DNA from: Monosporascus cannonballus
Taxonomy: Eukaryota > Ascomycota > Sordariomycetes > Xylariales
DNA length: 64,000 nucleotides
Assembly: GCA_004154925.1 (NCBI GenBank)
Contig: QJNS01000123.1
Span: 1-64,000 of the forward strand
Direction of reading: 5' to 3'
Shown: piece after piece, positions 58,851 to 64,000 of the stretch
How the letters are laid out: the number at the start of each line of letters is the position of its first letter
Position numbering within the stretch: position 1 is the stretch's first letter
Position numbers and translations under genes: made by a program
Notes under the pieces: generated by a model
What the model saw: only the letters and a program-made list of their open reading frames with translations
The model's database searches: none
What the model was told of the DNA's origin: nothing

Positions 58851-59794
58851 CTCGACTTGGACGATGGGTCGCTATACAAGCCTAATGAACAGACTGTGTA
58901 GTAGAGGATTTTGATTACGTTTGCGTCTACCAAACCGACAGACTGAAGCTGGTTTGGAGATGCTGGTGAAAACTAAAAAGGCGATGTATCTGAAAAGGGT
59001 TCATGGTGAATTAGATGTTAAACTGCCGAGACCAATGCAGCCGCTATTCATCTCCGGTTCTGCTTACTAGAGATGGTAAGCGGCGGTCGCGGTTCCTGTT
59101 TGAATATCTGTCGAGCAGGGAGGGTGCGGCGAGAACACCACTATCGCTATTGTAGGTGCCGAACGGTCAGGGGCTCTTCCTGATTTCCAAAAGGGGGGGA
59201 CTTGCCACGCGAAGTAGGTCTCGAGGAAAGCATGAGCAACTTATTGAGGGAATAACTAGGTAGTACTAGGCTTTCAGTCAGGGGTGTCTAGCTTGAAGGT
59301 CAGTCTGAGCAATGACACATCCAAGACCTCAGGCTGGAAAGGGTTCCGGAACAAGTTTGTAGAAGCGAGGTCCACGCATTTTAAAATAAGCTGCCCTGAG
59401 ACAGGAATAATTGGCGGAATGATTATATTGCCTATTGTACTTGGACCTCGAGATCTCACTCGAGACTACTGGGCCTTTCATTCACCGCCTTTCTGCTGTC
59501 TTCTCTGCGGGACGCTCTCCTGTGTTGTGGGCTGTAGTAGCTACCATCGCCAACACCTCAGATGTTCCGGACGTGGTAGCGACGAGAGTTTCGACCGTTG
59601 CGGTCCGAGGGTCTAACGCTTCGAAGCGTTTTATCCTTCTACAGGATGTCCATAGAGCCCGTCCTTACAGCTCCAGGACTATATCGACCGATCACGGATA
59701 CTGTCCGCCGTCTGGCTGCTCATTCCTATCACGGGTAAATATGATCTTACTCGTGCATCTCATGCAATGCTCGGGCTTGGCGCGCTCTGCCCAT
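58851..59794. other. Intergenic, no gene recognised
   Basis: About 940 bases between the broken secreted-protein gene and the NOG2 stop codon. The reverse strand at 59274-59459 can be read as VDLASTNLFRNPFQPEVLDV, which looks protein-like, but it lacks an ATG and neighbours; it may be a relic. The rest is unremarkable. Confidence 0.4.
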
Positions 59795-62253
59795 TCATCC
59801 ATCTTCGTCTTCGCTTGAGTCATCATCCTCGTCGCTCAACTCCTCCAGGGGGATCATGTCGTCTTCGCCATCACTGTCTTCGCTTTGGTCCTCCTTGGGG
59901 TCCTCGTCACCCTCACTATTGCTCGCCGAATCGTCCTCGCTGCCGAAGCCTTCAAACTCTTCGTCATCATCGTCGTTCTTACCAACAGCGGATGCGACTT
60001 TGGGCGCTTCTGCTGAGGCGTCCGGCACGCTCTCCAGATCGTCCCGCTTACGCTTCTTGGACATCTCGCCGAGTCTGCCTTCACGGCCTTCTAGACCCTT
60101 CTCCTCGCCCTCGGCAGCGGGGGCCGGCGTAAACCAGGGAATTTTCCCTCTCATGAAGTCATTGAGCACTATCTTAGCCACACCATCCACATCTGGTTCT
60201 CCGCCCTTGAGGAGACGACCACCCTTTCGGGCTAATAGCTCCAGGAAGTGGATATGGTCATTCCAGCCTTTGAGTTCGTATGTCCTCTCCATGTGGTGCG
60301 GCTTTACCTTCGCAAGCACGGCCGGAATATACTGTTCCGGATTTTCCACACCTTCGACCCTGACCACTCCTCGTAACAGAATGTCCTGTGGAGTGTCATT
60401 CATGTTGGGGGGCACGATTCCAGGGCAGTCAATTAGGTAAATCCGCTTCATCAACGTAATGTACTGCCAGACCTTCGTCTCACCTGGAATGGGTGCGACA
60501 GTGCAGACCTTCTTCTTCCGCAGGGTGTTGATGATGGAGGATTTGCCGGTGTTCGGGTATCCTATGAAGCCAACAGAGATCTGCTTGCGATCCTTGTGTA
60601 GCTGGGAAAACTGCCTCAGAAGTTGGATAAGGGAACCTTTCCCGAAGGGGTTCGTTATCGAGGAATGGAAGGCGAGTGTCGGATGATCAGCAGAGAGCCG
60701 ACGGACCCAAGCGGCCTTCACATTTGTTAGTACATGGTCGGTTGGGGTACGCATGGCTAGAGAAGTTGTGACAAGAAGCAAGAAAAAGTAAGGGAATAGA
60801 TGTATGAATCATTACTAAGAAATCCACCACCTAGCCACCCGGAACGGGCGGAGGTAGATTTCAACTCAAAATGAAACAAACTCGGGCTAACGACAGTGCC
60901 CCAAAACGGGACCCGGTCAGTCCCTGGTCAAAACGACGTCGGAACAGCAAGCTCGAAATTTCAATCTCCCAATGATGTAACAGACGATCTTCCATCGAAG
61001 AATGTAGAAAGTGTCCTGACAGGAAGCATTGGGGTCACGGAAAGAGGGATCAGAGGCAGAATCAAGAGACTTACCGCCACGCTAGTCGGCACCAAGTCGC
61101 ATTTGTTGAGGACAAAAATGAGATGCTTATGTGACGCCTCGGTCTTCAGATACTTCTCGACGCTGCGACAGCGTGTACCTAGGGGATCTCTTGCATCCAG
61201 AACGTGAATGACAACATCAGCTGCAACATCAAGTCAGCAACTACTATTGCCGGACGTAAGGGGCGAAAACTCCGGGTATGGCTTACAAGAATCGATGACT
61301 TTATATAACTCATTCCATATACTAATTAACACCCAGAGTTAGCAATCATTTACATCTCGTTACGAAAATGCAAGGAGATCAAGAACAGGAATCCGGACTC
61401 CCGAAGCGCGACTTACCGCTTGCTCTGTCCCTTGTTGAAGATGGGCTCTATCGCCATGGCAAGTGGGTCTTCGGCTTCCTGTTGGAGATCGCCACCACCA
61501 TGCTCGACATCGGCTCCCGAGTTCCCACTCAGCAGCTTCGCCTGCTCTAGCCGGTCCTTGTAGGTGTCGAGCGCCTTCTCGGATTCACCGGCCAAGTCTT
61601 CTATGTTACTGCACGGACCGTTAGAAGGTGAAAGCTCGGGGCACTAACCAGCGGGAACCCCTGGCGGATCGAGGGACTTACGAGACGCTGAGCTTCACAC
61701 GTTTCCGCTGCGACTTTGCGCCGAAGACATCAGAGTACGGGGAACTCTCGATCGCCATCTTGGCCTGATGTTGCTTCAGGCCGTTCGTGTCGGAGCCGTC
61801 TCGTATTAAGCTCATGGGCAGCTTGTTGGACTTCAGAAGGACCTGATAAGGGTCGGCTTGCTTCTCGGCCATGGCCTCCCGGAAGGCCTTCAGGCTGTCC
61901 TGGCTGATGACGCGCGTGTTCGTAAACCACTTCCGGTTCGGCTCGACCCTGGCCACAGCCGCATCCCGGGATTGGTAGCTCGCAGCCTGTACGATCTTTC
62001 CCTCGAAATTCCTCTGGGGCTTCCCATCCTTCCTCATATTAAGGGTCTTGATCTTCTTCGCATTGCTACACATCCGTGCACTATATTAGCGAGAACCGCA
62101 CAGACCCGAGACATTCCGGGGAAGAGGCCCGGCTGAGCGGTTCGACACGACATACCGATAGAAGTTCTCGCCCTTAATCTTAATATTGTCCATACCCGTA
62201 CCGGTCTTGCCCTGGCGGACAAGCCGGTTACGTTCCTTCTTACCAGTTCCCAT
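59795..62253 (-). CDS. NOG2: Nucleolar GTP-binding protein 2 (60S ribosome assembly GTPase)
   Basis: Six exons, 62253-62156, 62065-61682, 61608-61417, 61321-61287, 61220-61075 and 60715-59795, give 591 residues. All junctions keep phase, and the last intron has a perfect TACTAAC branch site. The N-terminus ([20 protein letters not shown], then [20 protein letters not shown]) is family-specific. The GTPase is circularly permuted: NKCD (275-278, G4) comes before GYPNTGKSS (337-345, G1) and DCPG (381-384, G3), as in the YlqF/Nog2 family. The C-terminus is a Ser/Asp/Glu-rich acidic tail with the nuclear-type basic patch KKRKRDD. Nog2 (Nug2) binds late nuclear pre-60S particles and gates nuclear export. 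It is essential in yeast. The gene is divergent from the mS26 gene. Confidence 0.95.
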
Positions 62254-62797
62254 TGTCGCGACGACCGAGCGAGGGGAGGTCTGGGAGAGGAAAACGGGAG
62301 AGGCGCGTTGTGCACTTGGTGTAAGTGTAAGTGAAAGCTCCCAACGGACCAGTGGGGGAATTGAAGGAAAATGCGATTTCAAAAAGGCGGCAGAATCGAC
62401 TGCGGAAAATCCCAAAAATTTGACCGCCCTGGAACTTTTCCGTTCCGAGGATCCGCTTGGAAGTTACAGTGCATACCCAGGTAAGCGGGGTGAGGTAGAT
62501 AACCTTACAGTAGGTACCCGAGTAACCCAGCCCGATAACGCGGGTTCGCCGCTTAGTGTGGTCTGAGCTTTTGCTTATCGGAGTCTGGCAGATTGAATCG
62601 CCGTCTAGACTTTTGTCTTTAGCAAAAGTTCACCAGCATCGAGATTCAAGCTTCGATGTCGAGGAGTTAGTAGGGTTGCTGGCTGCCAAGCACATAACAT
62701 CCCCCATTTTCGGGCTACGTCGAACAACACACGGACGGCCCAACCGCCGAGGGCGCTCTCAACGCTACTCTCCCCTGTCCCAACAAGCCGTACCACA
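62254..62797. promoter_or_regulatory. Shared upstream region of NOG2 and mS26
   Basis: 544 bp separate the two divergent start codons (62253 minus, 62798 plus), so both promoters must lie here or overlap the opposite gene. No clear TATA box was seen. No regulator site was identified with confidence. A 67-codon extension of the NOG2 reading frame past its ATG exists but lacks support. Confidence 0.5.
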
Positions 62798-63757
62798 ATG
62801 CTGCCCCTACGGCCCCGACCGGGGCTGCTCCCGCGGGGTACCGGCAGCAGCAGCAGCACAACATCCTGCCTCTTCACACCACCACGGGCCGCCTTCTTCG
62901 GCAGCACGCCGGCTCCGCGCTCCCAACCGCAGCAGATCCCGCCGGAATCGCCGCTCTTCATCAACGTGCCGAACCCGCCGCAGGACCAGTCGATCGAGGC
63001 GCTGCGGGAGCTGAAGCCCGTGAAGGGCCACCTCCCCGTGCCGCGGCAGGTGTTCAAGCACCGGGACGCGCACCTGAAGCCGACACCGGCGTTCCTGGCG
63101 AAGTCGGCGCCGGAGCCCAGCTCGGAGCGGTCGAGACGGGAGCCCGGGTCGGAGGTGCAGGCGTGGAAGCGGCGCATGGCGGCGAGCCGGCGCGAGAACC
63201 TGGGGTCCGGGCTGCGGGAGCTCTGGGAGAGGAAACAAATGCTGGACGCGCGGCGCAGGGAGCGCAGGGAGCGCAAGCTGGCGGAGAACCGGGCGGCGGC
63301 GACGGCGCCTGAGCGCGAGGACGACCGCCTGACGCGGGCCAGTGTCAACGCCAAGACGCTGGCGACGGCGGTGCTGCCGGATCCCCTGCGGCTCGAGCGG
63401 GCCAAGGAGTCGCGGGCGCGCACCTCGGAGATCCTGGCCCGCAAGAGCGAGCGCCGCCGCGACGCCATCCAGGAGCTGTACATGAACGCGCGGCGGTTCA
63501 TCGTCGACGAAGCGACGCTCGAGGCCGAGGTCGAGCGCGCCTTCGACCCCGTCCTCATGCGCGGCAGCTCCGCTACCGGCCAGGAGATCAGGAACATCTG
63601 GGACCTCGAAGGGCCGCCCGACCGCATCGGCGAGATGCTGAACAAGGTCAGCGGCGCCTCCAACCACCTCATCACCGCCTTCGGGACCCCGAAGACCCAG
63701 ACGGATAAGAGGCAGAAGAGGATTGCCGAGGAGCTCACGGGCGGTACGATGGACTAG
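62798..63757 (+). CDS. PET123: Mitochondrial small-subunit ribosomal protein mS26 (PET123 type)
   Basis: Intronless ORF of 319 residues, essentially the length of yeast Pet123. The first 40 residues are Arg/Ser/Thr-rich with few acids, a mitochondrial presequence. FINVPNPPQDQ and LKPVKGHLPVPRQVFKHRD follow, then a long charged, Arg/Glu/Ala-rich helical region (QAWKRRMAASRRENLGSGLR, ERKQMLDARRRERRERKLAE) and LTRASVNAKTLATAVLPDPLRLERAKESR. The end (FIVDEATLEAEVERAFDP, WDLEGPPDRIGEMLNKV) is typical of filamentous-fungal homologues. It should be part of the mitoribosomal small subunit. Family assignment comes from layout and remembered motifs; a generic mitochondrial coiled-coil protein is the alternative. 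Long reverse-strand ORFs over it are GC-rich shadows. Confidence 0.75.
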   Translation: MLPLRPRPGLLPRGTGSSSSTTSCLFTPPRAAFFGSTPAPRSQPQQIPPESPLFINVPNPPQDQSIEALRELKPVKGHLPVPRQVFKHRDAHLKPTPAFLAKSAPEPSSERSRREPGSEVQAWKRRMAASRRENLGSGLRELWERKQMLDARRRERRERKLAENRAAATAPEREDDRLTRASVNAKTLATAVLPDPLRLERAKESRARTSEILARKSERRRDAIQELYMNARRFIVDEATLEAEVERAFDPVLMRGSSATGQEIRNIWDLEGPPDRIGEMLNKVSGASNHLITAFGTPKTQTDKRQKRIAEELTGGTMD

Positions 63758-64000
63758 ATAGCGGGTGGGACGGTGCCATTAACCCCGTGATCCACTACGG
63801 AGACACGCACGTCTGTGCTCTAGGAGGGTTCTGACGAGGGAGAGGGAGAGAAACTGATTGAGAACCAGAGTGTATGCTACGGGACTGGGGCGTAGTAGCC
63901 CACTAAAAAGCAAAAGTATTAAGAGCCGTGTAGTGGGCACTACTGTGTTGTACTACATAAACCAAAGACAATATCAACATCCGAGGCATTTGCATGATGT

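Noticed and set aside
62605..63738. Long reverse-strand ORFs (377 and 286 codons) opposite the mS26 gene
   Set aside because: They are mirror frames of a GC-rich, Arg/Ala/Glu-rich gene; the forward frame has the presequence and family motifs.

Overview
This window is nuclear DNA of a filamentous ascomycete (Pezizomycotina, probably Sordariomycetes). The evidence is introns of about 45-100 nt with GT..AG borders and CTAAC-like branch sites, GC-rich coding exons, fungal-only families (DUF1769, fungal F-box, PET123-type mS26, zinc-cluster regulators), and two long AT-rich blocks in which C:G-to-T:A changes have turned CAA/CAG codons into stops, the footprint of repeat-induced point mutation (RIP).

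Layout, left to right. 1-14.6 kb: a decayed zinc-cluster transcription factor (about 0.6-2.6 kb), two small membrane-protein genes, a three-exon secreted gamma-glutamyltranspeptidase (5985-7838, minus) and a secreted endonuclease/exonuclease/phosphatase-family nuclease (9028-10893, minus), followed by 3.8 kb without a recognisable gene. 14.65-23.5 kb: an ammonium-transporter pseudogene. Its first intron was hit by a TA-flanked inverted-repeat element of about 0.84 kb, whose right terminal repeat was then hit by a 6.6-kb chromodomain Gypsy retroelement that was later RIPed. A separate 183-bp TA-flanked MITE sits in a later exon. 24-30 kb: a doubtful one-TM ORF, an alpha/beta hydrolase (25904-27496) and, converging on it, a three-exon cupin gene (27648-28272, minus). 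30.4-41.2 kb: a second nest, a Tc1/mariner-type element with 44-bp perfect inverted repeats and a TA duplication, split by a 6.8-kb Gypsy element with identical AGTTC duplications, equal 423-bp LTRs and an antisense ORF that has kept its frame. 41.6-52.5 kb: an F-box gene, an assembly gap flanked by poly-G, a DUF1769 gene, about 4 kb without a recognisable gene, and a low-complexity orphan gene. 54-64 kb: a five-exon GH18 chitinase, a broken But2-like secreted-protein gene, and a head-to-head pair: the ribosome-assembly GTPase NOG2 (six exons) and the mitoribosomal protein mS26/PET123.

The genes do not form one pathway. Four encode predicted secreted or surface proteins for nutrient or wall turnover (transpeptidase, nuclease, chitinase, and the broken But2-like gene), and the only close functional pairing is NOG2 with mS26, two ribosome-related genes sharing a 544-bp upstream region. 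The main story is gene decay and nested transposons with RIP. No tRNA, rRNA, CRISPR array or biosynthetic cluster was recognised. Spliced models were built by eye from splice-site phase and protein continuity.
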